DNA of 64,000 nt from CAG-390 sp045636385 (GTDB taxonomy: Bacteria; Bacillota; Clostridia; Oscillospirales; CAG-272), in assembly GCA_045636385.1 (NCBI GenBank), contig JAZTXK010000026.1, positions 1-64,000 of the forward strand, given 5' to 3'. The position numbers and the translations under genes are program-made. Below are positions 41,143 through 50,496 of this stretch, one piece after another. Under the pieces are notes generated by a model. The model had not been told where the DNA came from. It ran no database searches and worked only from the letters and a program-made list of their open reading frames with translations. Every line of letters begins with the position of its first letter. Position 1 is the first letter of the stretch.

Positions 41143-43281
41143 TTATTTCTTATGAATCCCAAAAATCTTTGCGAAAAATAACGCTGTTTGAGCCATAATG
41201 AGCTTTCTCTTGATAAGATGCTTGGTTTTTGTGAATCCTCGGTCTTTGCGGTTCTCTTCGGCAATTTGACTCATAATCGCAAGAGACTTTTTTATATATT
41301 CGATTTTATCATCACGATAAAAGTGGGACATCTTATAATATGACAGTGCGAGATTGTTTCGGTCTTCGATTGCTCCGGTTTCGCCTGCAGCGAGTTCTTG
41401 TATCTCCAAAGATTTGAGGTAATATTCTTTTGCGGAGTCAAGATCGCCGCGTGAATAGTAGGTGTTGCCGAGAGCGTTGTAAATTGCCAAACAATTGCGT
41501 TTTTCCTTGAACGTGCCTGCCTTTTTTGCGATAGCTTCTCTTAACTCTAAAGCTTTGAAATAATACTTATCAGAGCTTTCAAGGTCGCCGAAGGACAAGT
41601 AGGTATCGCCGAGATTTTTGTAGATTGCCGCAAGTTCGCGTCTTGCCTCTGCCGTCCCCTTTTCTTTTGCGATAGCTTCTCTTAACTCCAATGCTTGGAG
41701 ATAATACTTTCCCGCGCCGTCGCGGTCGCCGAAGCTTTCGCGGATATTTCCGAGGCTTCTGTAGCTTATCGCCATATCCCGTTTAGACTCAATAGTTGAG
41801 CTTTTTCGTTCGATATCCTTTCTTATTTCCAAAACTTTAAGATAATATTTTTCTGCATTATTGAGATCACCGAGTTTTGCACGGATATCACCGACAGCTT
41901 TATAAACTATGGAGCGGTTGCGTCTGATCCTATCCATATCGGTTGCATTAGATATGGATTCAGAAATCTCCAAAGCCTTGAGAAAGTACCTGTTTGCTTC
42001 CTCAAGATCGCCGCGGTTTCGGCTGATCGAGCCTAAATTGCAGAAAATTATTGAAAGATCACTTCTGTCCTCAACGCTGCCGGTTTGACTTTCGATAGAT
42101 TCGGCTATATCCATATGTTTCAGACAGTGCGTTTTAGCGGCGTCATAATCTTCGTGTGAATAACGCATAGTTGTGAGTACGTTATAGATATCACCGAGGG
42201 CACGTAAGGACTCAATTGTGTTGCTTTTTCGTGCGAGCTTTTCCGATATTTCCGACGCTTTGAGATAATAAATTTCGGCACCGTTTACGTCCTCGAGCGA
42301 CCGTCTGATGTCACCAAGTCTGCAGTAAGCTGCCGAAACGCATCGGTATGTCCGCACGGTATTGAATGTATTGTGTATAACTTCGCTCACGGAAATCATT
42401 TCCTTATACACTTCTTCCGCATAGTCCGTTTGCTTCGATTCAAAAAGACAATCTCCGAGATTCAGCATATCCCATAAAAGATCGAGCGCGGATGACTCAT
42501 CCTGATTTTCTTCATAAATCTTTTTGCGGGAATCAACGAGCTTTTTCTGCCACCTGATCGCCTTTTTGCCGTCTCTTTCTGCTCCGTCTCCGTTGCGGTA
42601 GACCGACACGAGCTTTTCCATGGCATCGGTGAGTCCCTTTTCTGCGGCATCGGTTATAAGCGAAAGCGCACGTTCTGCATCTTTGGGTACACCTATGCCC
42701 CCGAGGAATGCGAGACCGATATGATAATTATCTTCGGGATTATTATATGTTTCCGCAAATTCTCTGCCGTGAGCGTCAAGCGTAGTTTTGATCTTTTCTG
42801 CAAGCTCGTCGCCGATGAGAATCGAGGTCAGAAAACGGGTAAGTGCTTCTTCGTAAGTGATAACGATATCGTGGTGTGAGTCCTTACCGAAAAAACGCAA
42901 ATTCCCGCATTTGGCGCTAAATAATTCATCGATCTGCCTTTCTGTCATATATGGCAGTATTGGGATATGATTTTCTATCGCAAATTTGAATTCGATATCA
43001 AGCGCAGGATTTTCAGTCGTTAACAATTTTGTTGTTACGGGCATTACCAGAAGGTTCATCTCTTTGAGATTGAGTATAAATTCCTCATCTCGCTCCACAT
43101 TTGCGTCTTCGAGACAGAAAAAGGCGCAGCCACGGTTGTTCTTTTTTTCAAGAGTATTCAGAATCTCGTCTGAGATTTTTTTAAAATGTTTTCCGTGATC
43201 GTCGGGATGAGCGCAAAAATATATCTTCTGCTTGCCCTGCACAGTCTGCTCGCCACGGGTTACGTATTTAAAAACTGCCAT
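41143..43281 (-). CDS. TIR-domain protein with Sel1 and TPR repeats
   Basis: 712 residues, no signal peptide. Residues about 18-155 fit a TIR fold: QKIYFCAHPDDHGKHFKKIS (first strand and following helix), then ALDIEFKFAIENHIPILP with Glu97 at the usual catalytic position of NAD-cleaving TIR domains. Two Sel1 repeats follow (about 186-255: GLAFLGGIGVPKDAERALSL). From about 290 to 690 run seven or so TPR-like repeats of about 52 residues, each near the form AEKYYLKVLEIRKDIERK then YRSLGNIRESFGDRDGA. Helical repeats with an N-terminal TIR are typical of sensing-effector proteins, but no partner gene lies next to it. AT-richer than neighbours. Own promoter. Confidence 0.78.
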   Translation of the reverse strand: MAVFKYVTRGEQTVQGKQKIYFCAHPDDHGKHFKKISDEILNTLEKKNNRGCAFFCLEDANVERDEEFILNLKEMNLLVMPVTTKLLTTENPALDIEFKFAIENHIPILPYMTERQIDELFSAKCGNLRFFGKDSHHDIVITYEEALTRFLTSILIGDELAEKIKTTLDAHGREFAETYNNPEDNYHIGLAFLGGIGVPKDAERALSLITDAAEKGLTDAMEKLVSVYRNGDGAERDGKKAIRWQKKLVDSRKKIYEENQDESSALDLLWDMLNLGDCLFESKQTDYAEEVYKEMISVSEVIHNTFNTVRTYRCVSAAYCRLGDIRRSLEDVNGAEIYYLKASEISEKLARKSNTIESLRALGDIYNVLTTMRYSHEDYDAAKTHCLKHMDIAESIESQTGSVEDRSDLSIIFCNLGSISRNRGDLEEANRYFLKALEISESISNATDMDRIRRNRSIVYKAVGDIRAKLGDLNNAEKYYLKVLEIRKDIERKSSTIESKRDMAISYRSLGNIRESFGDRDGAGKYYLQALELREAIAKEKGTAEARRELAAIYKNLGDTYLSFGDLESSDKYYFKALELREAIAKKAGTFKEKRNCLAIYNALGNTYYSRGDLDSAKEYYLKSLEIQELAAGETGAIEDRNNLALSYYKMSHFYRDDKIEYIKKSLAIMSQIAEENRKDRGFTKTKHLIKRKLIMAQTALFFAKIFGIHKK

Positions 43282-43310
43282 ACCGTTCGCTCCTTGCGTT
43301 TTATGTCTTA

Positions 43311-43339
43311 ATTATACATTATTTGTCACATATTGTCAA
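43311..43339 (-). promoter_or_regulatory. Promoter of the TIR-TPR gene
   Basis: Minus strand TTGACA (43339-43334), 17-base spacer, TATAAT (43316-43311). Confidence 0.82.
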
Positions 43340-43474
43340 GTGAAACAATTCTTATGTAATATTTTCTGTTAATAATTATTAATTATTGATACACAAAATA
43401 TTTATTCAAATAAAACACTTGAATGATATAATAAATTGAAATTTTCTAACTTTATCAAAAAGGAGAAAAACACT

Positions 43475-44770
43475 ATGAATGCACAGACTTTAAAAGAAAA
43501 TATACTTTCGGGCGCGCTTGACGTGCGTTTCGCGAAGCTTTACGGCTCGGATGAGACGGTTCTCGCCGCACAGAGAGCGAGATATGCCGCGCTGATCGAC
43601 GAATTCGCATCGCGCTACGGCGCTGACCGCGACATCGCGCTCTTCTCGACCCCCGGCAGAAGCGAGCTTTCGGGCAACCACACCGACCACAACCACGGCT
43701 GCGTTATCGCGGGCAGCATCGACCTCGACATCATCGCGGTTGCCGCAAAGAATGAGAACTCCACCATCCGCATCAAGAGCGAAGGCTTCCCCGAGGACGT
43801 TGTCGATATCAATGCTTTCTGCACTCCCAACGAGGCTCGCTTCGGCAAGTCGGACGCGCTTATCGCAGGTGTTGCAGACGGTTTCCGCGCGCGCGGATTT
43901 GCTGTCGGCGGCTATGATGCTTGCACCACCTCGAGCGTTCTCAAGGGCTCGGGACTTTCCTCGTCCGCCGCTTTTGAGAATATGGTAGGACTTATGCTTT
44001 CGCATTTCTACAATGATGGCGGCGTTGATTTCGTAACTCTCGCGCAGATCTCGCAGTATTCCGAGAACAAGTTCTTCGGCAAGCCCTGCGGACTTATGGA
44101 TCAGGTCGCTTGCGCGGCGGGCGGTATCGTTTCTATCGACTTTGCCGACACCTCCGCTCCCATCGTTGAAAAGGTAGATTTCGACCTCACCGGCGCGGGC
44201 TACTGCCTCTGCATCGTCAACACGGGCGGAAATCATGCAGACCTCACCCCCGACTACGCCGCTGTACCCGCAGAGATGAAGGCTGTTGCCGCAGAGCTCG
44301 GCGTTTCGGTGCTTCGCGAGTCGAGCAGAGAAGAGCTGATGAAGAACATCGCCGCACTCCGCGAGAAGGTAGGCGACCGCGCGATCCTTCGTGCACTCCA
44401 TTTCTTCGCAGAGAACGACCGCGTTGCAGAGCAAAAGTCCGCGCTCAAGTCGGGCGATCTTGCTAAATATTTCGAGGGCGTTCTTTCCTCGGGAAGATCC
44501 TCCTTCTGCTATCTCCAGAATGTTTACACCACCGCTAACGTATCCGAACAGGGCATTTCGCTCGCACTCAATCTCTGCGAGAGCTACCTCTCGAAGCTTG
44601 ACGTTCCCACTGCTTGGCGAGTACACGGCGGCGGATTCGCGGGCACCGTTCAGGCTTACGTTCCCGCAAAGGACGCAGAGGGCTTCGTCACTCTCCTTGA
44701 GAGTGTTTTCGGCAAGGGCTCTTGCTATCTGCTCCACGTCAGACCCTCGGGAGCTGTAAGAGTATTTTAA
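43475..44770 (+). CDS. galK: Galactokinase
   Basis: 431 residues from ATG 43475 behind AAAGGAG. GHMP-kinase fold with the galactokinase opening STPGRSELSGNHTDHNHG (variant of GRxNLIGEHTDYNxG, with Glu and Asp in place), then GSGLSSSAAFENMVGLML as the ATP loop and, near the C-terminus, WRVHGGGFAGTVQAYVP. Phosphorylates galactose to galactose 1-phosphate in the Leloir pathway. The variant sugar-site signature is common in Clostridia, though another sugar (e.g. N-acetylgalactosamine) cannot be excluded. Extended -10 promoter (TGATATAAT, 43424-43432) without a good -35. Confidence 0.9.
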   Translation: MNAQTLKENILSGALDVRFAKLYGSDETVLAAQRARYAALIDEFASRYGADRDIALFSTPGRSELSGNHTDHNHGCVIAGSIDLDIIAVAAKNENSTIRIKSEGFPEDVVDINAFCTPNEARFGKSDALIAGVADGFRARGFAVGGYDACTTSSVLKGSGLSSSAAFENMVGLMLSHFYNDGGVDFVTLAQISQYSENKFFGKPCGLMDQVACAAGGIVSIDFADTSAPIVEKVDFDLTGAGYCLCIVNTGGNHADLTPDYAAVPAEMKAVAAELGVSVLRESSREELMKNIAALREKVGDRAILRALHFFAENDRVAEQKSALKSGDLAKYFEGVLSSGRSSFCYLQNVYTTANVSEQGISLALNLCESYLSKLDVPTAWRVHGGGFAGTVQAYVPAKDAEGFVTLLESVFGKGSCYLLHVRPSGAVRVF

Positions 44771-44805
44771 TTGAATTAATTTTAACATTGAAAGGAATAT
44801 CTGCC

Positions 44806-45213
44806 GTGAAAAGACAGAATTCGCCAAATAAGCCGCAGTCGGTAAAGGAAGCGGCATCCGCATTCAATTGGCGCCGCGCACTTATGCTCGTTATGTCGAC
44901 CGTATGCGCAATGGGCTTCTACTTCTTCCTTGCAAGCACCTCGCTCTGGAAGGTTGCCGTCATCGCGTACGTTGCTGTTGCATCTGTAATGATAGTGGCT
45001 TACTTTATCGTCAACCGCGCTTTCACGGGAAGCGGCGTTACCTACGAAATGCTCCCCGATACGATGACGCATAAGGAAAAGGAAGAATACCTTGCCGACG
45101 TTGCCGACCGCGAAAAGCGTTCGAGACCGATGCTTATGGTCATTTTCCCCGTAATTATAACCCTGCTAGTTGACCTTTTCCGTCTCTTCGTGCTTGACGG
45201 ACTTGCAGGATAA
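44806..45213 (+). CDS. Small membrane protein of unknown function
   Basis: 135 residues from GTG 44806, chosen for AAAGGA at 44791 and because earlier starts lie inside galK. Three hydrophobic segments (about 24-42, 48-64 and 108-126) separate a short cytosolic N-terminus from a charged loop with MTHKEKEEYLADVADREKRS. No family recognised. Its stop shares a base with the ATG of walJ, so the two are co-translated. Placement between galK and walJ-rlmH is conserved only as far as I can guess. Confidence 0.7.
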   Translation: MKRQNSPNKPQSVKEAASAFNWRRALMLVMSTVCAMGFYFFLASTSLWKVAVIAYVAVASVMIVAYFIVNRAFTGSGVTYEMLPDTMTHKEKEEYLADVADREKRSRPMLMVIFPVIITLLVDLFRLFVLDGLAG

Positions 45214-45986
45214 TGAGCGAGATCAAAATAGGAACTCTTTGCTCGGGCTCGAAGGGTAACTGTACCCTCGTGAAGTACCGCGACACGGCGATCCTCGTTG
45301 ACGCAGGTCGCTCAACGAAGTACATAAAGGGCGCACTTGACTCTGTCGGCCTTGCGCCCGAGGATATCAGTGCGATCTTTCTAACTCATTCGCACAGCGA
45401 CCACACCTCGGCGCTCAAGGTCTGGAGCTCGCATTATAAGATACCGATCCACGCAAGCCGCGCGGTCTGCTCCGCCGTCTGCACCAAGTGCGACAGAGAA
45501 CTGCTCTGTCCGCATACGCTCATATTCGAAGAACAGATCGGTGATATCACCGTCAGAAGCTTTCCGACCGACCACGATTCCGCGGGCTCTGTCGGATACA
45601 GATTTGAGGCGGGCGGAGTGAGCGTCGGCGTTGCAACCGACCTCGGCCGCGTGACCGATTACGTCCGCGACGGACTTTCGGGCTGCGTTGCCGCGGTTAT
45701 TGAATCGAATCACGACGTTGATATGCTGATGAACGGCCCGTATCCGCCCGATCTCAAACAGCGTATACTTTCGCGCTACGGTCACCTTTCAAATGAAAGC
45801 GGTGCCGAATTCGCGCGTTATCTTGCCGATCACGGCACTCGGAAGCTGATGCTCGCGCATCTTTCCGAGATCAACAACACCCCCGAGCTCGCGCACCGCG
45901 CGTCGGTTGCCGCACTTTCCGACGTTCTGTCCGATATCGAGCTTGCCGTTGCCGAGCCCGCAATCCCCGTTATCTTCGAACTTTAA
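45213..45986 (+). CDS. walJ: MBL-fold hydrolase, WalJ/YycJ family
   Basis: 257 residues. MBL motif THSHSDHTSAL (near 55-65), preceded by LCSGSKGNCTLVKY and ILVDAGRSTKYI, the usual opening of the YycJ/WalJ family. Further features are VGVATDLGRVTDYV, ESNHDVDML and HLSNESGAEF ... LAHLSEINNTPELA. WalJ is a cytoplasmic DNase-like hydrolase linked to cell-wall homeostasis in Bacillus. Followed after 12 bases by rlmH, as in Bacillus, where the yycJ region also lies near rlmH. Confidence 0.9.
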   Translation: MSEIKIGTLCSGSKGNCTLVKYRDTAILVDAGRSTKYIKGALDSVGLAPEDISAIFLTHSHSDHTSALKVWSSHYKIPIHASRAVCSAVCTKCDRELLCPHTLIFEEQIGDITVRSFPTDHDSAGSVGYRFEAGGVSVGVATDLGRVTDYVRDGLSGCVAAVIESNHDVDMLMNGPYPPDLKQRILSRYGHLSNESGAEFARYLADHGTRKLMLAHLSEINNTPELAHRASVAALSDVLSDIELAVAEPAIPVIFEL

Positions 45987-45998
45987 GAGGAAACAAAA

Positions 45999-46478
45999 GT
46001 GATCAATATCAAATTTATAGTCCTCGGTAATATTAAGGAGGGGTATCTCCGAGATGCTATCGCGGAATACGTAAAACGCCTCGGTGCATTCGCAAAGGTC
46101 GAGCTTTGCGAGCTTAAGGAGGCGCGCCTTCCCGACAATCCCTCGCAGAGCCACATCGACGCGGCGCTTGAGGACGAGGCGCAGAGAATATGCGCCGCCA
46201 TTCCGCCAAGATCGCATGTCGTTGCTCTTGCAGTTGAGGGTAAACAAATGTCCTCCGAGGACTTTGCGGCGCATATCGAAAACGTGTCGCAGAGCGCGTC
46301 GACCGTCTGCTTCATCATCGGAAGCTCACACGGACTTGCCGACAGAATAAAGAATATGGCGAATTACAAGCTCTCGCTCTCAAAAATGACATTTCCGCAT
46401 CAGCTTTTCCGCGTGATGCTTCTCGAGCAGGTCTACCGCGCGTTTAACATAATCAAAGGCACTAAATATCACAAGTGA
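45999..46478 (+). CDS. rlmH: 23S rRNA pseudouridine-1915 N3-methyltransferase RlmH
   Basis: 159 residues, full length, from GTG 45999. SPOUT-fold features are FIVLGNIKEGYLRDAIAEYV at the start, VVALAVEGKQMSSEDFA, CFIIGSSHGLADRIK (SAM knot) and SLSKMTFPHQLFRVMLLEQV YRAF at the end (one motif split here: KMTFPHQLFRVMLLEQ and YRAFNI). Methylates pseudouridine 1915 in 23S rRNA. A small palindrome AAATATCAC/GTGATATTT surrounds its stop codon. Confidence 0.97.
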   Translation: MINIKFIVLGNIKEGYLRDAIAEYVKRLGAFAKVELCELKEARLPDNPSQSHIDAALEDEAQRICAAIPPRSHVVALAVEGKQMSSEDFAAHIENVSQSASTVCFIIGSSHGLADRIKNMANYKLSLSKMTFPHQLFRVMLLEQVYRAFNIIKGTKYHK

Positions 46479-46503
46479 TATTTTTATATAATTGGAGAAA
46501 AAT

Positions 46504-48765
46504 ATGCGTTTATTCAACGATATAGCGAAGAGGACGGTCGCGTTTTTACTGCTTGCCGTTACCGCCTTCGCATCAATCACCTATTCGCTCGGATACTATG
46601 ATTTTTCCTTCATAGAGCGACCGAACAACGGTTACAACGACGCTTTGACTCAGGACTTCCTCGGAACGCTTGCGCCCGGCACGGATATTTCGGATTTCCC
46701 CGGAGTTACGGATGAATCGACGACCTATCCCGTCACCGATCCCGCAACCTTACCGACAACCGAACCGACCACTAATCCTCCTTCAACCGGTACTCTCGCA
46801 CCCGACACGACCGAACGTCCCTCGGTTGATACGACCGCGCCCGAAACGACCGCTCCTTCCGATCAGCCCACCTTCCCCGGAAGCTCGGCTACCCTTGCCG
46901 ATTATCTTGCGGATGGATATAAGATCAGTTGGGCGAATTACGATCCCTCGATGAAATTTGCCGAGGTCATCCTCAACGCCGACGGCTTGAAGGAGTACAC
47001 GCAAGGCAGCTATAAAACGGTCAGAGTTTTGATGGAGCTCGACTACGGCGAGGGTCACCGCGAGATAGGAGACTACGTCAACAAGAGCGAAGTGAGACCT
47101 TCTCTTGAGGTTTATATGGGTTACATACTTATTGATTCTGGCGTGGGAAACGTCATTTCAGGTATCAGCGACAAGCTTTATACCGACGAGGTACGTGTCA
47201 GCATATATGACTCGAAGGGCAATTTCATAGGAATTTACCCCGGCTCGGAGATCATTCCCGCCTATACCCGCGACAGCAAGGACAGACCCGTTTTTGTCTA
47301 TAAGAACGTATACTATTATCTGAATACCGAAACAGGTCGCTTTGAGCTTTCGGATTTTAATCCCGATGTCGACAGCCGCGGACTTTATTTCGATTACAAT
47401 CCCGATTTCGGAAAGAGTGACAACAAGTATAAAATTTACAGCACCGTTCAGACGATAACCGAAACCTTCGTTATGCACGACACTACGAGCTATTATACGA
47501 GATACGGCGTCGACGCCCGTCTTGCGGAGCAGATCTGGCTGACTTATCCGAAATTCGCAAATCAGATAGCACAAGAATTTCAACCCGGAAAATATTACAA
47601 CAGACTTTTCGCCGAAAAGCTCTCCGAGGTTATTAAGGGAATTGCTATAAACGGTATAACTACCGAAGTTCCCGTGATCACCGAAACTCCCGAAACAACC
47701 GAGGCGCCCGAAACGACCGAAGCGCCTGAAACTGCGGAAAATCCCGAAACAACGGTATCTCCCGAGATAGTGGAGACTCCCGAAACCACGGTCGAGCCCG
47801 AAACTACGGTTGAACCTGAGGTTACGGTTGAACCCGAAGCTACGGTTGAACCCGAAACTACGGCAGATCCCGAAACTACCGAAGCTCCCGAAGAAAACAC
47901 TCACGTTATCACCGAAGAAACGACCGCCGAGGCGCCTCAGCCGAGAAGTCTTATCGTCAGCAACGATGACAAGGATAATGACGGCGTTCCTGACAGGATC
48001 ACCATTGATCTCAGTTATGAGGCATTCCGCTTTACCTACCGCGCATCCGAGCCGAAGGTTGATCTGACCAAGGTGACTACCAACAAGTATTCCAAGAATC
48101 AGTATATTACTCACACCATCAGCTGGAATACCGATTTCAAGTACGCCAAGGCGTTCAATTTCAGCGAGAACCGCGCTTATACCGTTGACGATAAGGGCAT
48201 CGTTAAGATTATCAATACGAGCGGAAATTCTGCGGTATATCTTTATAATGAATATAAGGCAAGCAGTGCGGGCGGCTCGTATTACCGTCTTCAGTACTAC
48301 ACCGAGCCCTTTGAGCGCGATGAATATATGCTCGGTCATTATTACTTCAACGACGGACTTATCCGTATGCGTATCGTTGAGATCCGTCCCCACAAGCCAG
48401 ATATCTACGAGGACGATTACGAGGTGATCGTTGACACGAGCGGCAAAAAGGTTTCGGTCGTTCCCGAGGGATATACTATCGTTTCCTATTCCGACAGCGT
48501 CTTCCTCGTCGAACGTGACGGAAGATACGGATACTATCACCGCGACGGTTATTGGGTGCTTCAGCCCATCTACACCTACGCCGCGCCCTTTATCGAGGGA
48601 CTTGCGGTAGTCGGCTATGAGGACGGTGTGAAAGGTGTTGTTGACACCACAGGCACCATCGTCATTCCTTTCCGCTTTACCTCAATCTCGAATGCATCCA
48701 CGGGCATCTTTGCATGCTTCAGCGAGCAGGACGGATGGAAGGTATATGCGAAGTTAGCTAAATAA
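46504..48765 (+). CDS. Exported WG-repeat protein with Pro/Glu/Thr linkers
   Basis: 753 residues from ATG 46504 behind GGAG. An N-terminal signal or anchor helix (about 8-28) is followed by a Thr/Pro linker (about 65-125), a domain of about 250 residues I do not recognise, then a second linker (about 390-480) of near-perfect PETTEAPETT and PETTVEPE units encoded by tandem DNA repeats at 47680-47895. The C-terminal part (about 480-753) has WG-type repeats such as DGRYGYYHRDGYWVLQPIY and GVKGVVDTTGTIVIPF. It lies 25 bases after rlmH, maybe in the same transcript. Cell-surface protein of unknown function. Confidence 0.75.
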   Translation: MRLFNDIAKRTVAFLLLAVTAFASITYSLGYYDFSFIERPNNGYNDALTQDFLGTLAPGTDISDFPGVTDESTTYPVTDPATLPTTEPTTNPPSTGTLAPDTTERPSVDTTAPETTAPSDQPTFPGSSATLADYLADGYKISWANYDPSMKFAEVILNADGLKEYTQGSYKTVRVLMELDYGEGHREIGDYVNKSEVRPSLEVYMGYILIDSGVGNVISGISDKLYTDEVRVSIYDSKGNFIGIYPGSEIIPAYTRDSKDRPVFVYKNVYYYLNTETGRFELSDFNPDVDSRGLYFDYNPDFGKSDNKYKIYSTVQTITETFVMHDTTSYYTRYGVDARLAEQIWLTYPKFANQIAQEFQPGKYYNRLFAEKLSEVIKGIAINGITTEVPVITETPETTEAPETTEAPETAENPETTVSPEIVETPETTVEPETTVEPEVTVEPEATVEPETTADPETTEAPEENTHVITEETTAEAPQPRSLIVSNDDKDNDGVPDRITIDLSYEAFRFTYRASEPKVDLTKVTTNKYSKNQYITHTISWNTDFKYAKAFNFSENRAYTVDDKGIVKIINTSGNSAVYLYNEYKASSAGGSYYRLQYYTEPFERDEYMLGHYYFNDGLIRMRIVEIRPHKPDIYEDDYEVIVDTSGKKVSVVPEGYTIVSYSDSVFLVERDGRYGYYHRDGYWVLQPIYTYAAPFIEGLAVVGYEDGVKGVVDTTGTIVIPFRFTSISNASTGIFACFSEQDGWKVYAKLAK
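47680..47895 (+). repeat. Tandem coding repeats for a PETT linker
   Basis: About 15-20 imperfect units like CCCGAAACNACN, encoding Pro-Glu-Thr-Thr/Val motifs inside the WG-repeat gene. Copy number is likely to vary between strains. Confidence 0.7.
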
Positions 48766-48770
48766 TTAAG

Positions 48771-48810
48771 AAAACGACCGGTTTTCCTTGCGGATGACCG
48801 GTCGTTTTAT
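48771..48810. terminator. Bidirectional terminator
   Basis: AAAACGACCGGT/ACCGGTCGTTTT around a 14-base loop, with T-runs on both sides, between convergent genes. Confidence 0.88.
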
Positions 48811-48812
48811 TT

Positions 48813-50243
48813 TTATTTTACTATCCTCGACTTTGACATATTGAATCTGCTGAAATAAATGAGCAGGGTGGTCGCGCAGGCGAACCAGCCGAGAGGGTAC
48901 GCCATACCGATGGGAACAAGATTTCCTGAGATGTAGGTTGAAATAAGGAAGAGCATAAGCTGTCTGAAGCCGACGAAACAGGAGAGCATTATGACCATCG
49001 GTGCCGTCGTGTTACCCGAGCCTCTGAGCGCCGCCGATACGACCTGATTTACACAACAGAAAACGTAGAATGGCGAGATATAGCGCAGAAGGATCGCGGA
49101 GTTCTTGACAACGTCGGGATTGGAGTTGAATATCGAAGTCCAGAAGGGAGCCCAGATCATAATGGGGATAATGATCGCAACTGCGGAAATGAACGCCATT
49201 CCGAGAGCGAGATACGTGCCCTTCTTTGCCCGCTTCGTGTCGTTGACGCCGAGGTTCTGACCGACGAAGGTGGTGACCGCGAGACCGATCGACTGAATGG
49301 GCAGGAAGATGAATTGGTCTATCTTCGAATATGCCGTCCAAGCCGCGAGAACGACCGTTTGCATATCCTCGCCCGAGGTAAGTCCGCCGGGGATCATTGC
49401 GCCGGCTATGTAATACTGAACGAAAACGTTGGAGAAGGATGTGATCGCCATCTGGATTGCAGCGGGGAAGCCGACCTTGGCGATCTTTTTTAGATAAAAC
49501 GCTTCAAATCTGATTTTTTTAACGTAAAGCTTAACGCAGGTGTCTGTTTTGAACAGCGAGATCAGTGTCAGTACCGCCGAAAGCGTTTGTGCGATTACCG
49601 TTGCAAGGGCAACTCCCGCAACGCCCATATCGAGCCAGAATACGAACACAAGGTCAAGAACTGTGTTAGTGACAGCCGCGGCGATAAGGAAGTAGAAGGG
49701 CCTCTGCGAGTCGCCGATCGCGCGGAGAAATCCCGCGCCCATATTGTATATCATAAGCGAGGTAACACCCGCAAAATAAATAGTAAGGTAGGTTTTTGCC
49801 TCCTTGAATACGGGATTTGCCTCACCGGCGCCATCGGTCCGCAGGATAAGATCAAGCGTAAACGGAGTCATAAGGATACCGACGACGGTGAAAATAACAG
49901 CCATAACGAGCGTCATAGCCATTGCGGTGTGAACGGTCTTGTTTGCCTTTTCATCGTCCTTTGCGCCGAAATACTGTGAGATTATTACACCCGCGCCGCT
50001 CGAAAATCCGAGGAAAAAGCCGATCAGAATATTAATGACCTGACCAACGCTTCCAACCGCGGCAAAGGCAGCCGTGTTGCCCGTTTGTCCGATTACCCAA
50101 GTGTCAACAAGGTTATATAATTGCTGAAAAAGATTGCCGACGAGCAGAGGCAGGGCAAAGACGATTATGTTCTTCGCTATGCTGCCTTGGGTCATATCCA
50201 TAGCTTTCTTTTTTCCGAATCCGAGCCTTTTTATTGCTTCCAT
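48813..50243 (-). CDS. MATE family efflux transporter
   Basis: 476 residues, 12 membrane helices. MATE markers include FALPLLVGNLFQQLYNLVDT (first helix), SSGAGVIISQYFGAKDDEK and FLPIQSIGLAVTTFVGQNLG in the second half. Such proteins export drugs or metabolites using a Na+ or H+ gradient. Substrate not predictable. Own promoter; no regulator adjacent. Confidence 0.93.
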   Translation of the reverse strand: MEAIKRLGFGKKKAMDMTQGSIAKNIIVFALPLLVGNLFQQLYNLVDTWVIGQTGNTAAFAAVGSVGQVINILIGFFLGFSSGAGVIISQYFGAKDDEKANKTVHTAMAMTLVMAVIFTVVGILMTPFTLDLILRTDGAGEANPVFKEAKTYLTIYFAGVTSLMIYNMGAGFLRAIGDSQRPFYFLIAAAVTNTVLDLVFVFWLDMGVAGVALATVIAQTLSAVLTLISLFKTDTCVKLYVKKIRFEAFYLKKIAKVGFPAAIQMAITSFSNVFVQYYIAGAMIPGGLTSGEDMQTVVLAAWTAYSKIDQFIFLPIQSIGLAVTTFVGQNLGVNDTKRAKKGTYLALGMAFISAVAIIIPIMIWAPFWTSIFNSNPDVVKNSAILLRYISPFYVFCCVNQVVSAALRGSGNTTAPMVIMLSCFVGFRQLMLFLISTYISGNLVPIGMAYPLGWFACATTLLIYFSRFNMSKSRIVK

Positions 50244-50278
50244 AATTTTGCCTCGACAGTAAAATATCTTTGTAGGAT

Positions 50279-50307
50279 ATTATATCACATAAAATCGAAA
50301 AATGCAA
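50279..50307 (-). promoter_or_regulatory. Promoter of the MATE gene
   Basis: Minus strand TTGCAT (50307-50302), 17-base spacer, TATAAT (50284-50279). Confidence 0.7.
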
Positions 50308-50421
50308 GTTGTGTCTGCCAATTTAATTAAATTTAATAGGTTTGGTTTATTTAGGTTCCGATATGTTTAAACCGAAGGTTGAAAAATACTTGTTGAATTT
50401 ATTGAATTTTGCTCAAACAGG

Positions 50422-50450
50422 TTGACAAATTATACCGCGTGTTGTATAAT
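50422..50450 (+). promoter_or_regulatory. Promoter of the sugar isomerase at 50518
   Basis: TTGACA (50422-50427), 17-base spacer, TATAAT (50445-50450). Confidence 0.88.
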
Positions 50451-50481
50451 TTATAGTGTATGATTTAGGTAAATGATATCC

Positions 50482-50496
50482 TAAACGATCGGTTTA
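50482..50496. promoter_or_regulatory. LacI-type operator-like dyad
   Basis: TAAAC-GATCG-GTTTA lies about 25 bases after the predicted transcription start. LacI-family operators commonly read TAAAC-n-GTTTA. A second set, TTTAGG-N10-CCTAAA, overlaps it on the left. Regulator unknown. Confidence 0.45.

Noticed and set aside
41143..43281. Part of a CBASS, Thoeris or similar multi-gene defence operon
   Set aside because: Flanking genes are a flavoprotein oxidoreductase and galactokinase on the opposite strand; no cyclase, second effector or helicase is present.
47680..47895. Regular repeats resembling a CRISPR array
   Set aside because: Units are about 12-30 bases with no constant repeat/unique spacer pattern, and they encode a continuous PETT linker in frame.
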